In this document: piece after piece, positions 9,332 through 17,528 of the stretch
Layout: each line of letters opens with the position of its first letter
Numbering within the stretch: position 1 is the first letter of the stretch
Source of the DNA: Pseudomonas botevensis
Lineage (GTDB): Bacteria > Pseudomonadota > Gammaproteobacteria > Pseudomonadales > Pseudomonadaceae
NCBI RefSeq assembly: GCF_019145475.1
Contig: NZ_JAHTKI010000019.1
Span: forward strand, 1 to 64,000
Direction of reading: 5' to 3'
DNA: 64,000 nt
Notes under the pieces: model-generated
Told to the model about the DNA's origin: nothing
Databases searched by the model: none
Seen by the model: only the letters and a program-made list of their open reading frames with translations
Translations under genes and position numbers: made by a program

Positions 9332-10128
9332 GAGTGAGCCGCCCGTACACCGTATTGCTTGAGGAAACTCAGGCCCGGCGCATCGTGCCCCAGCGGCAAT
9401 CCGCAACTGGGTCGCAGCGCAGCGCCGAGTGACGAATCGGGATCCGCCAGCAGTCGGGCGACCGGCCCGGCTTCGACCAAGCGGCCCTGAGCAAGGGATG
9501 CGGCGTGATCGCAAATCGAGCGGACGACGTCCAGCTCATGGGTAATCAGTACGATGGTCAGGCCCAGTTGCCGGTTGATGTCGCGCAACAGGTCGAGAAT
9601 CGACGCGGTGGTTTCCGGATCGAGGGCGCTGGTGGCTTCGTCCGACAACAGATACGCCGGACGCGCCGCCAAGGCCCGGGCGATGCCCACCCGTTGTTTC
9701 TGGCCACCGGACAACTGCGAGGGAAACGCCTCGGCCTTGTCGCTCAGGCCCACCAGTTCCAGCAACTCCCGAACCCGCGCCTGACGCAGGGGTTTCGCCA
9801 CATTGGCGATCTCCAGCGGCACGGCGACGTTGTCGAAGACGTTGCGCGAGTGCAGCAGGTTGAAGCCCTGGAAGATCATGCCGATGCGCTGACGTTGCCG
9901 GCGCAACTCGCTGTCGGACAGGGTTGTCAGGTCCTGGCCGTCCAGCACGATGCGCCCGGAATCCGGGCGTTCGAGCAGATTGAGGCAACGCAGCAGCGTC
10001 GACTTGCCCGCGCCGCTGCGCCCGATGATCCCGAACACCGCGCCGTCGGGAATGTTCAGGGACACCCCGTCCAGCGCTGGAGCCGACGCCGTGGGATAGG
10101 TCTTGCGCAACTGCTCGACGAGGATCAT
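9328..10128 (-). CDS. MetN-like ABC ATPase lacking the usual C-terminal sensor domain
   Basis: 266 aa. Walker A GRSGAGKST at 36-43, Q-loop IFQGFN, signature LSGGQ at 139-143, Walker B YLLSDEATSALD and H-loop ITHELD. MetN proteins are usually about 340 aa with a C-terminal ACT/NIL domain that gives methionine trans-inhibition; here only about 45 residues follow the ATPase core, so that domain is missing. ATGA overlaps join it to genes on both sides. Confidence 0.9.
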   Translation of the reverse strand: MILVEQLRKTYPTASAPALDGVSLNIPDGAVFGIIGRSGAGKSTLLRCLNLLERPDSGRIVLDGQDLTTLSDSELRRQRQRIGMIFQGFNLLHSRNVFDNVAVPLEIANVAKPLRQARVRELLELVGLSDKAEAFPSQLSGGQKQRVGIARALAARPAYLLSDEATSALDPETTASILDLLRDINRQLGLTIVLITHELDVVRSICDHAASLAQGRLVEAGPVARLLADPDSSLGAALRPSCGLPLGHDAPGLSFLKQYGVRAAHS

Positions 10129-10934
10129 GGCTTGGCATCCGCCACCGGGATCACCGAGCCCTTGAAGTTCTCGCTGATGTACTTGGCGACTTGCGGCGAC
10201 GTCAGGTCCTTGGCCAGTTGCTGAATGCGTGGATCGCTCTCCAGTTTTGGCGTGGTCACCAGGATGTTGGCGTAGGGATTGTGCTCGGCCTTCTCCAGCC
10301 CCAGCGCGTCTTTGGCCGGCACCAGACCGGCCTCCAGCGCGTAATTTCCGTTGATCACCGCCAGATCGACGTCATCCAGCGCCCGAGGCAGTTGCGGCGA
10401 TTCGATTTCGAGGATTTTCAGCTGTTTCGGGTTTTCGGCGATGTCCTTGGGTGTTGCCTGATCGGCGGCCGGGTCATTGAAACCGGGCTTGAGTCTGATC
10501 AGGCCGTTGTCCTGCAACAGGTACAGCGCGCGGCTCAGGTTGGTCACGTTATTGGGTACGGCGACCGTGCCTTTCTCCGGCACCTGGGCGAAGGTTTTGT
10601 GGCGGTGCGAGTAAATCCCCAGCGGCTCGATATGCACCGTGGCCGCCACCGCAAGTTGCTCGCCGAGGGCCTTCTCCTGGGATTTCAGGTACGGCAGGTG
10701 CTGGAAGTAGTTGGCGTCCACATCGCCATGCACCAGCAGTTCGTTGGAGTTCACGCCGTTGGGAATCTCGATGACCTTGAGGTTCAGTTGCGGGTCGATT
10801 TTCTGGATGTACGCCAGAATCTGCGCGTGGGGCACAGGGTCGGCGGCCACGCGCAGCGGCTCCAGTGCGAGGGCGTTGAAAGCGCTCAGCAGCCCGCCGA
10901 GCACGGCCAGGGTCAATCCGGTTTGTTTCAGCAT
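10125..10934 (-). CDS. MetQ/NlpA-family substrate-binding protein
   Basis: 269 aa. Signal peptide ending near NALALEP, with no lipobox cysteine, so a soluble periplasmic protein rather than the lipoprotein form. Family blocks: VAADPVPHAQILAYIQK, GDVDANYFQHLPYL, EPLGIYSHR, VAVPNNVTNLSRAL and DVDLAVINGNYALEAGL. AAGGAG precedes the ATG; the stop overlaps the ATPase start. The fold binds methionine and related compounds in characterised members; the ligand here is not proven. Confidence 0.9.
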   Translation of the reverse strand: MLKQTGLTLAVLGGLLSAFNALALEPLRVAADPVPHAQILAYIQKIDPQLNLKVIEIPNGVNSNELLVHGDVDANYFQHLPYLKSQEKALGEQLAVAATVHIEPLGIYSHRHKTFAQVPEKGTVAVPNNVTNLSRALYLLQDNGLIRLKPGFNDPAADQATPKDIAENPKQLKILEIESPQLPRALDDVDLAVINGNYALEAGLVPAKDALGLEKAEHNPYANILVTTPKLESDPRIQQLAKDLTSPQVAKYISENFKGSVIPVADAKP

Positions 10935-10960
10935 GGTGAAGCTCCTTGATCGAGTGGCAC

Positions 10961-12013
10961 TCAGGCGTTGACGGCTTTGGGCAGTGGGGTTTGTGGAGCC
11001 AGGGCGTCGGCGTAGAAACGCCGGGCGACATCGGGGTGCGAGCGCAAACGGCCCTTGAGGTAGTTCTGGCCGACATCGCGAAACAACGGATTGAGCGGAT
11101 CGCTGGCCGGCCCGCGCGCCTCGCGCAGCAACGCGGTCGGCAACGGGTACAGCGGCACCACGGCGTCCAGTTGCGCGCCGAGGAAGAACGCGATGGACAA
11201 GCGCTCGCGGCCCTGCACCGGCGACAACACCCGATGCACCGTGGCGCGCAGATAGCCGTTGGTTGCCAGCTCCAGCAACTCGCCGATGTTCACCACCAGG
11301 GTGTTGTCCCGAGGCAGTGCATCGATCCAGCGGCCCTCCTCGACCTCGACTTGCAGACCGGCCTGCTGGTCTTGCAAGAGGAAGCTCAGAAACCCCGAAT
11401 CCTTGTGCGCGCCGACGCCTTGATGGCTGTCTGCGGCGGACTGCCCCGGATAGCGCATCAGCTTGATGTGTTCGTTGGGTTTGTCGCCGTACAAGCGGTC
11501 GAACGCGTCAGCGGGCAACGACAACGCTTCCGCGAACGCACGCAGCAGACGCAGGGACATGCGGGTCATGGCTTGCTGCCAATCGAGCAGCAGTGGCTTG
11601 AGTTGCGGCAATGTCTGCGGCCATTGATTCGGCCCTTGCAGGCGCGCCCACAACGGACTGTCCGGCCGCAACGGCAAGACCTCACGCTCGGCCCCCAGAT
11701 CGAACTGTTCGCGCTGATCGGGTTTGCCGCGCGTGATCTCGGACGCCGCACGGTTGTAACCGCGAAAATGCGGCGAGTTGATCATGCCGACAGCGGCTTT
11801 CTCGCTGTCAGGCAGGGCAAAGAATTGACGGGCCTGGTCTTGCACCTGGCGCAGCAGCCCGGCATCGATGCCATGGCCCGTCAGGTAGAAAAATCCGACG
11901 TCCCGCGCGGCATGGCGCAAGTCTTCGAGAAAGCCCTGGCGCTGCTGCGCCGAGCCGTCGAGCAAGGAAAGGTCCAGGGTCGGTAATGCGGTGATATCCA
12001 GGGTATGCGGCAT
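10961..12013 (-). CDS. Isopenicillin N synthase-family Fe(II) oxygenase
   Basis: 350 aa. The N-terminal DIOX_N domain (DVGFFYLTGHGID) is followed by the double-stranded beta-helix. The iron triad is visible as His203/Asp205 (AHKDSGFL) and His260 (ATVHRVL); Arg271 and Ser273 (RLSIAFF) are the 2-oxoglutarate-binding pair. It is the first gene of the leftward operon with both ABC importers, 26 bases before metQ-like; GGGAG precedes the ATG. It probably oxidises a compound brought in by one importer or a metabolite of it. Family certain, substrate unknown. Confidence 0.9.
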   Translation of the reverse strand: MPHTLDITALPTLDLSLLDGSAQQRQGFLEDLRHAARDVGFFYLTGHGIDAGLLRQVQDQARQFFALPDSEKAAVGMINSPHFRGYNRAASEITRGKPDQREQFDLGAEREVLPLRPDSPLWARLQGPNQWPQTLPQLKPLLLDWQQAMTRMSLRLLRAFAEALSLPADAFDRLYGDKPNEHIKLMRYPGQSAADSHQGVGAHKDSGFLSFLLQDQQAGLQVEVEEGRWIDALPRDNTLVVNIGELLELATNGYLRATVHRVLSPVQGRERLSIAFFLGAQLDAVVPLYPLPTALLREARGPASDPLNPLFRDVGQNYLKGRLRSHPDVARRFYADALAPQTPLPKAVNA

Positions 12014-12224
12014 GATTCACTCCCGTGTGAATCAAACCTGAAGAGCCCGTGATCGATTCAGCGTGTGCCGTCATGGCAATCGGAAGGTCTATCGGTTTGA
12101 TGCTTTGATTCGTCTTGGAACCAAAACTAAACGATATTAAAAACTCCGAACAAATACCTTTTTTGCATTAGCTTAGGTCGGGAATGCGACAGGCAAAACC
12201 TCCCGCAAGACCGGTTGCACAACG

Positions 12225-12255
12225 AAAAACGCTCGCGGTCGGCGAGCGTTTTTTT
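12225..12255 (-). terminator. Bidirectional-looking intrinsic terminator after the PLC gene
   Basis: Perfect 9-bp stem AACGCTCGC/GCGAGCGTT with a 5-base loop, extended by A/T runs on both sides. It lies 9 bases past the PLC stop and should separate that gene from the oxygenase/ABC operon. The remaining 200 bases to 12014 are AT-rich and must hold the operon promoter; no specific operator was recognised. Confidence 0.8.
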
Positions 12256-12263
12256 GCATCCGG

Positions 12264-13535
12264 CTAATTCAAGCCGATGGCAACCCCACATAACCAGGGG
12301 TCGATAAAGTCGAGGTAGACGATATTGGGTCGATGACCCTCCTGCACAGCCCTGCTTGCCAGTTTTCCAGGCAGCCACGGGTTAGCCATGCCGGCCAGCA
12401 CTTCGATGTCTAACACCGCACCACCACCGGTCAGCGTCCATGACAGCAGGAACAGATAGCTGTGGCCCCGGCCACCGTACTTGCCAAGCTTGTCCATCTG
12501 ATCATGGGCCATGGATTCGTACACGCCCACGTTCGAGTAATGATCGTAGACCGTCAGATTCGTGCCGTTGATGGAGGACGGATGCTCCTCTGTATCGAAA
12601 TAGGGCCAGATGCCTTGCTCCTGATCCCAGTACGCCTCGAACTCATCGGCAAATACCGCGACGACCGTGCCCTTCATGTCGCTCAGCGGCGTTTGCGCGA
12701 GATTGGTCGCACCACCGGCAGGCTTCGGGATTTGCAGTCGTCCGCCCAGTTTTTTCACTTCGGTGATGATACTGCTGACCGTATTTTTGTAGGTGTGGGA
12801 AAACTTCAGGATGACCGCTTCATCCTTGCCTGCATCGCTGTTGAGGAACGTTTGCACATCCTCAAGGATGCTGCTCAGACTGGCGCCATAGGCACCGTAG
12901 CCCGTGGTGCCGTGATAAGTCGACAACTCGTCGCCACGCCAGCACACCCGAATATCGAAGTAGCGAGAGCCTGCCTGTAGTTGACCGAGGGTGGACAGAC
13001 TTTGGGTCTTGGCCCACTCGCCGCCGCCACCCAAGGGATAATCGTGAGTCTCGTACATACCGGCGTCATGACTGCCCGGCAGGGTAATATCGCTGAGCAG
13101 GATACCCGGCTTGCGCTGTTGCAGATCACCCATCCAGGTGGAATGGTCGGGCACCGCGCTCGAACGAATGTAAACGCCGTTGGTGCCATGACTGGTGGAC
13201 CCCACATCGCCGCCGGAACTGCGCCAGACCTCCAGGCCCTGGGCCGTGCCGGTATGCGCGAGTGTCCCGACATGCTTGTTTATCGCGTTTTGCTGATTGT
13301 CCGAAAAGCTCAGAGTCGTACCGTCGGAGAACGTCAGCTCGACGCTGTACAAGGCGGGTTCCGAAGCGCTGAGCAGTTCGACATAACCACCGATCGACGA
13401 ATTCTGCGCAAGCCCGCCACGAATAAAAACGGAAGGGTCGTTACCCTTTTCAAAACCGCTGACGGCACTGACTTTCATGTCGGTGATGTTGTGTCCACTC
13501 ACATTCACAAGACACAGCGTTGTTCTCTGGCTCAT
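12264..13535 (-). CDS. PI-PLC X-domain protein with N-terminal beta-domain, no signal peptide
   Basis: 423 aa. Residues about 145-420 form a phosphatidylinositol-specific phospholipase C-type barrel: His156-Asp157 in LPGSHDAGMYE, RYFDIRVCWRG (191-201) and His208 in TYHGTTGYGAYG correspond to the two catalytic histidines and flanking residues. Residues 1-110 (LCLVNVSGHNITDMKVSAV, then YSVELTFSDGTTLSFSDNQ) look like a small beta-sandwich of the kind joined to toxin-like proteins. No Sec or Tat signal is visible, unlike classical secreted bacterial PI-PLCs. GGAAGAAGG precedes the ATG. It may be an effector or a cytoplasmic enzyme; catalysis is likely, target unknown. Confidence 0.82.
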   Translation of the reverse strand: MSQRTTLCLVNVSGHNITDMKVSAVSGFEKGNDPSVFIRGGLAQNSSIGGYVELLSASEPALYSVELTFSDGTTLSFSDNQQNAINKHVGTLAHTGTAQGLEVWRSSGGDVGSTSHGTNGVYIRSSAVPDHSTWMGDLQQRKPGILLSDITLPGSHDAGMYETHDYPLGGGGEWAKTQSLSTLGQLQAGSRYFDIRVCWRGDELSTYHGTTGYGAYGASLSSILEDVQTFLNSDAGKDEAVILKFSHTYKNTVSSIITEVKKLGGRLQIPKPAGGATNLAQTPLSDMKGTVVAVFADEFEAYWDQEQGIWPYFDTEEHPSSINGTNLTVYDHYSNVGVYESMAHDQMDKLGKYGGRGHSYLFLLSWTLTGGGAVLDIEVLAGMANPWLPGKLASRAVQEGHRPNIVYLDFIDPWLCGVAIGLN

Positions 13536-13670
13536 GGCCTTCTTCCCTGTCGACTGATTAATGAGCCAGAGCAGCGCCGCCTCCTGGCTGATGTCACCTA
13601 TGGCGCATGACGATCAAGCTACTACGCTAGCAGAGGCTGGAAAAAATGCAGGGCCTTGCCGCCACACTGA

Positions 13671-14432
13671 TCAGCCGAGATCCCCTCCCCCTACCGGCAA
13701 CGTCACACCCGTGATGTACGAGCCATCGTCCGAGGCCAGAAACAGAATCGCGCCGACCTGCTCGTCGAGGGTGCCGTAGCGTTTCATCAGACTGCTGTCG
13801 AGGGTCTGCGCAACGATTTCCTGATACCAGGCTTTCTCCTGCGCGGACTGCTCGGCACCGTTGCGCGGGATGCGCCGCGCCGGTGCTTCGGTGCCGCCCG
13901 GTGCGGTGGCGTTGACGCGAATGCCGCGCTCGGCGTTTTCAAAGGCCAGGCAGGCGGTCAGTGCATTGATGCCGCCTTTGGCCGCGCCGTAGGGCACGCG
14001 GTTCAGGCTGCGGGTCGCAATCGACGACACGTTGACGATGGCGCCCCGGCCCTGCTTGAGCATGTACGGCAATGCCGCGTGGCAGCACCACAGGGTCGGG
14101 AACAGTGAGCGGCGCACTTCGGCCTCGATCTGCTCGACTTCATAGTGCTCGAACGGCTTGGCCCAGATCGTGCCGCCGACGTTGTTGACCAGCACATCGA
14201 GCCGGCCGAAGGCATCGATGGCCGCCGCCATGGCACGCGCGCAATCGGCGTATTGCTCAAGGTCAGCGGTCAGGGTCAGGACGCCCTCGCCTTGCAGTTC
14301 GTGAACCAGTCCGGAACGGTCGACGGCAACGACTTGCGCACCCTCGGCCAGCAGCCGCTCGCACACCCGACGGCCAATGCCCTGTGCCGCGCCGGTGACC
14401 AGCGCGACCTGCTTGGAAAATCTGTTGTTCAT
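13671..14432 (-). CDS. benD: 1,6-dihydroxycyclohexa-2,4-diene-1-carboxylate dehydrogenase
   Basis: 253 aa short-chain dehydrogenase: TGAAQGIG cofactor motif at 13-20, NNVGG, catalytic Ser136/137 with Tyr148 and Lys152 (VPYGAAKGG). It oxidises and decarboxylates the benzoate cis-diol made by BenABC to catechol. It is last in benABCD, 51 bases after benC, behind GAGG. No benK or benE transporter follows; the next gene is the unrelated PLC. Confidence 0.95.
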   Translation of the reverse strand: MNNRFSKQVALVTGAAQGIGRRVCERLLAEGAQVVAVDRSGLVHELQGEGVLTLTADLEQYADCARAMAAAIDAFGRLDVLVNNVGGTIWAKPFEHYEVEQIEAEVRRSLFPTLWCCHAALPYMLKQGRGAIVNVSSIATRSLNRVPYGAAKGGINALTACLAFENAERGIRVNATAPGGTEAPARRIPRNGAEQSAQEKAWYQEIVAQTLDSSLMKRYGTLDEQVGAILFLASDDGSYITGVTLPVGGGDLG

Positions 14433-14483
14433 GACAACCTCGGAAGAAAAAAGGGGCCATGCGCAGCCCCAAAAAGATCGGTT

Positions 14484-15497
14484 TCAGGCAGCGGCGGCCG
14501 CGAATTTCTCGTAGTAGAAATTGGCCGGGGTGATGCCCTGCTCGCGGATGTAGTGGCTGACCGCTTCAACCATCGGCGGCGGGCCGCACAGGTACACGTC
14601 GACATCGCCGTCGTTGAGATGGCGTGGCTCGATGTGCTGGGTGACGTAGCCCTTGAGCGGGTGCAGGCTCTGGGCACTGGCCACGCAGGCACTGAATGTG
14701 AAACCGGGAATCCGTGCGGCGAAGGCTTCGAGGCGATCCAGTTCCACCAGATCGAAGTCATGGGTCACGCCGTAGATCAGATGCACCGGATGCGCGCTGC
14801 CCTGCTCGGCGATTTTCTCCAGCATCGCGGTGAACGGCGCCAGCCCCGTACCGCCGGCCAGCAACAGCAACGGCCGTTTGATTTCGCGCAGGTAAAAACT
14901 GCCCAGCGGCCCGGCCAGGTTGAGGCTGTCGCCCGCCTTCGCCAGCCCGGTGAGGAAGCTGCTCATCAGGCCGCCCGGCACGTTGCGAATCAGGAAACTG
15001 ACCTCGCCATCCTTCTGCAACGAACTGAAGGAATAGGCCCGGGTCTGCTCGCTGCCCGGCACTTGCAGATTGACGTACTGCCCCGGCAGAAACGCCAGTC
15101 GGCTCAGGGATTCGCCCTTGACCGACAGGGCAATGGTGCTCTCGGACAACTGCCGGACAGCGCTGATCGCTGCCTGGAAATTCGCCTGCGCGGTCTTGCA
15201 CACTTGCGAGCCCGCCGGCACCCGCACCACGCAATCGCTTTCGGCGCGCATCTGGCAGGTCAGGACGTAACCCTGGGCCAGTTCTTCTTCGCTCAAGGCG
15301 TCTTCGATGAAGTTGTCGCCCATCTCGTAGCACCCGGCCTCGGCAAAACACTTGCAGGTGCCGCAGGCACCATCGCGGCAGTCCAGCGGGATGTTGATGC
15401 CTTGGCGATACGCCGCGTCGGCGACGGTTTCATGGCCGTTGGCCTCAATGAAACGGGTCACCCCGTCCTCGAAATTCAGTGCGATCTGGAAACTCAT
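14484..15497 (-). CDS. benC: Benzoate 1,2-dioxygenase electron-transfer component
   Basis: 337 aa. N-terminal plant-type 2Fe-2S ferredoxin (Cys40, Cys45, Cys48, Cys81), then an FAD domain (RAYSFSS) and an NAD domain (LLLAGGTGLAPFTAML), ending in a Cys-Gly-Pro-Pro motif near residue 305. It passes electrons from NADH to the BenAB oxygenase. The ATG follows GAGGTG; it lies 55 bases after benB. Confidence 0.96.
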   Translation of the reverse strand: MSFQIALNFEDGVTRFIEANGHETVADAAYRQGINIPLDCRDGACGTCKCFAEAGCYEMGDNFIEDALSEEELAQGYVLTCQMRAESDCVVRVPAGSQVCKTAQANFQAAISAVRQLSESTIALSVKGESLSRLAFLPGQYVNLQVPGSEQTRAYSFSSLQKDGEVSFLIRNVPGGLMSSFLTGLAKAGDSLNLAGPLGSFYLREIKRPLLLLAGGTGLAPFTAMLEKIAEQGSAHPVHLIYGVTHDFDLVELDRLEAFAARIPGFTFSACVASAQSLHPLKGYVTQHIEPRHLNDGDVDVYLCGPPPMVEAVSHYIREQGITPANFYYEKFAAAAA

Positions 15498-15552
15498 GTT
15501 GCACCTCGCGCACAGCGTCGAACGCGCAGACAGCCGCTCGCCGCCGTCTCGA

Positions 15553-16041
15553 TCAGATGTGGTAGATGTCGATGACCTGACGGACGTAATCGTTTTTCAG
15601 CACGACTTTCTTGGCCTTGATCAGCGGTTGCTCGCCGCGCAGATCGAGGGTGTAGAAACTGCTGCCGAAGTAGCTGTCGGTGACCTGGTAGCGGAAGCTC
15701 AGGGTGTGCCAGTTGAACCGCACCCGGCACTGCCCGTCACTCTGTTCGACGATCTCGATATTGCTCAGGTTGTGCGAGGTGCGAGTGTCCGGAAGGGTCG
15801 CGCTGGAGCGCTCGGTCTTGATCCGGAACACGCGGTCTTCGAGGCCGCCACGGTTGCCGTACCAGATCAGCGAAATCTCGCTTTGCGGGTCCTCGGTCAG
15901 GCGGTCGTTGTCGTCCCAGGCCGGCATCCAGAAACTGGCGTCGGCGGCGTAGAGTTCCAGCCATTGATCCCACTGGCCGTCATCCAGATAACGCGCCTCA
16001 CGATAAAGAAAGTCGCGCACGGTGTCGTAGAGAGTGCTCAT
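15553..16041 (-). CDS. benB: Benzoate 1,2-dioxygenase small subunit
   Basis: 162 aa, the usual length for the ring-hydroxylating dioxygenase beta subunit (NTF2-like fold): YREARYLDDGQWDQWLELYA, WMPAWDDND and YFGSSFYTLDLRG. It has a structural role in the alpha3beta3 oxygenase. The ATG overlaps the benA stop (ATGA), so translation is coupled; a longer in-frame reading is a benA shadow. Confidence 0.96.
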   Translation of the reverse strand: MSTLYDTVRDFLYREARYLDDGQWDQWLELYAADASFWMPAWDDNDRLTEDPQSEISLIWYGNRGGLEDRVFRIKTERSSATLPDTRTSHNLSNIEIVEQSDGQCRVRFNWHTLSFRYQVTDSYFGSSFYTLDLRGEQPLIKAKKVVLKNDYVRQVIDIYHI

Positions 16042-17396
16042 TGCACGGCCTCCACGGGGATCAGCTGTTGCCCGGTGGCGGCGGCCTTGAGCAGGGTTTC
16101 CTGCCAGTATTTGTGTTGCAGCACGAACAGGCCTTCGTCCTCGGTGCGCTGGCCGGAGAGCAGTGGTTTGAGGTCGATTTCCTCGGCGGCGGCATCGGCG
16201 CCTTCGATCCAGTGAGTGGCGCCTCGGGACATGTCGTTCCAGCCGCGTCCGGCGCCATAACCGGTCTGGCAGGAGCGGAATTCTTCGAGGTCGTCCGGCG
16301 TCGCCATGCCGCTGACGTTGAAGAAGTCTTCGTACTGGCGGATGCGTTTGGCCCGGGCCTCGGCGCTCTCGCCTTTCGGTGCGATGCAGTAGATGGTGAT
16401 CTCGGTCTTGTCGACGGAAATGGGCCGGGCGATGCGGATCTGCGAGCTGAACTGATCCATCAGGTACACGTTGGGGTACAGGCACAGGTTGCGCGAGTTT
16501 TCGATCATCCAGTCGGCGCGGGCCTGGCCGAAGTCCCGGGCCAGTTCGTCACGACGCTCATAGGCCGGGCGATCTTCGGGGTTGGCCCAACGGGTCCAGA
16601 GCAGCAGATGACCGTGGTCGAAGGAGTAGAAACCGCCGCCCTTCTTCGCCCAGCTGCCGGCGCTCATGGTTTTGATTTCTTCACCGGCCTCACGCTGTTG
16701 GCGCTGGTTCTGGGTGGCGGCGTAGTTCCAGTGGACGGAGCTGACGTGGTAGCCATCGGCACCGTTTTCGGCGGTGAGTTTCCAGTTGCCTTCATAGATG
16801 TAGGAGCTGGAACCACGCAGCACTTCCAGGCCTTGCGGGGACTGGTCGACGATCATGTCGATGATCTTCGCCGACTCGCCCAGATGCTCGGCCAGGGATT
16901 TCACCTCGGCATTCAGACTGCCGAACAGAAAGCCGCGATAGGACTCGAAACGCGCCACCTTGGTCAGGTCATGCGAGCCTTCGCAGTTGAAGCCTTGCGG
17001 ATAACCGGCCTCGGCCGGGTCCTTGACCTTGAGCAGTTTGCCGCTGTTGTTGAACGTCCAGCCGTGGAACGGGCAGGTATAGCTGGCGCGATTGCCGGAC
17101 TTGTGTCGGCAAAGCATGGCGCCGCGATGGCTGCAGGCGTTGAGGAACGCATTGAGCACACCGTCCTTGTTGCGCGCGATGAAGATCGGCTGGCGCCCCA
17201 TGGTGGTGGTCAGAAAGTCGTTGTTGTTGGGGATCTGGCTTTCGTGGGCAAGGTAGATCCAGTTGCCTTCGAAGATGTGCGCCATCTCCAGTTCGAACAG
17301 ACGCGGATCGGTGAACATCTCCCGCTTGCAGCGGTAGGCACCCTTCTCTTTGTCTTCTTCAAGCATGGCATTGAGGTAGTCGATTCCCAGGGACAT
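16038..17396 (-). CDS. benA: Benzoate 1,2-dioxygenase large subunit
   Basis: 452 aa from the ATG at 17396, preceded by GGAGG at 8 bases; the ATG 15 bases earlier has no such site. Rieske ligands Cys88/His90 and Cys108/His111 (ACSHRGAML, TCPFHGW). Asp214, His217 and His222 in DGYHVSSVHW link to and bind the mononuclear iron. Catalyses dioxygenation of benzoate to the cis-1,2-diol with BenB and BenC. First gene of the operon; promoter and BenR boxes lie just upstream. Confidence 0.97.
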   Translation of the reverse strand: MSLGIDYLNAMLEEDKEKGAYRCKREMFTDPRLFELEMAHIFEGNWIYLAHESQIPNNNDFLTTTMGRQPIFIARNKDGVLNAFLNACSHRGAMLCRHKSGNRASYTCPFHGWTFNNSGKLLKVKDPAEAGYPQGFNCEGSHDLTKVARFESYRGFLFGSLNAEVKSLAEHLGESAKIIDMIVDQSPQGLEVLRGSSSYIYEGNWKLTAENGADGYHVSSVHWNYAATQNQRQQREAGEEIKTMSAGSWAKKGGGFYSFDHGHLLLWTRWANPEDRPAYERRDELARDFGQARADWMIENSRNLCLYPNVYLMDQFSSQIRIARPISVDKTEITIYCIAPKGESAEARAKRIRQYEDFFNVSGMATPDDLEEFRSCQTGYGAGRGWNDMSRGATHWIEGADAAAEEIDLKPLLSGQRTEDEGLFVLQHKYWQETLLKAAATGQQLIPVEAVQ

Positions 17397-17432
17397 GGCC
17401 GGGGCCTCCATTGTTATTGTTCAGGCCAGGTC

Positions 17433-17459
17433 AGATTAGGGAGGCGCTGCGGCGGGCAA
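17433..17459 (-). promoter_or_regulatory. Candidate core promoter of benABCD
   Basis: On the minus strand TTGCCC (17454-17459) directly follows the proximal BenR box, and TAATCT (17433-17438) lies 15 bases further. The box abutting the -35 is the geometry of XylS/BenR-dependent Pm and Pb promoters. The weak elements fit an activator-dependent promoter. Confidence 0.5.
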
Positions 17460-17495
17460 TAGCCGAATCCTGCAGATCGCTATCCGTTTTGTGCA
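17460..17495 (-). promoter_or_regulatory. Tandem BenR/XylS-type activator boxes upstream of benA
   Basis: Two direct repeats on the minus strand match TGCA-N6-GGNTA exactly: TGCACAAAACGGATA (17481-17495) and TGCAGGATTCGGCTA (17460-17474). Their 21-bp period, two helical turns, equals that of the XylS boxes in the TOL Pm promoter. Confidence 0.85.
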
Positions 17496-17528
17496 GGACG
17501 GTGCGGCAGTCGGTTTATCGGCGGGGAC

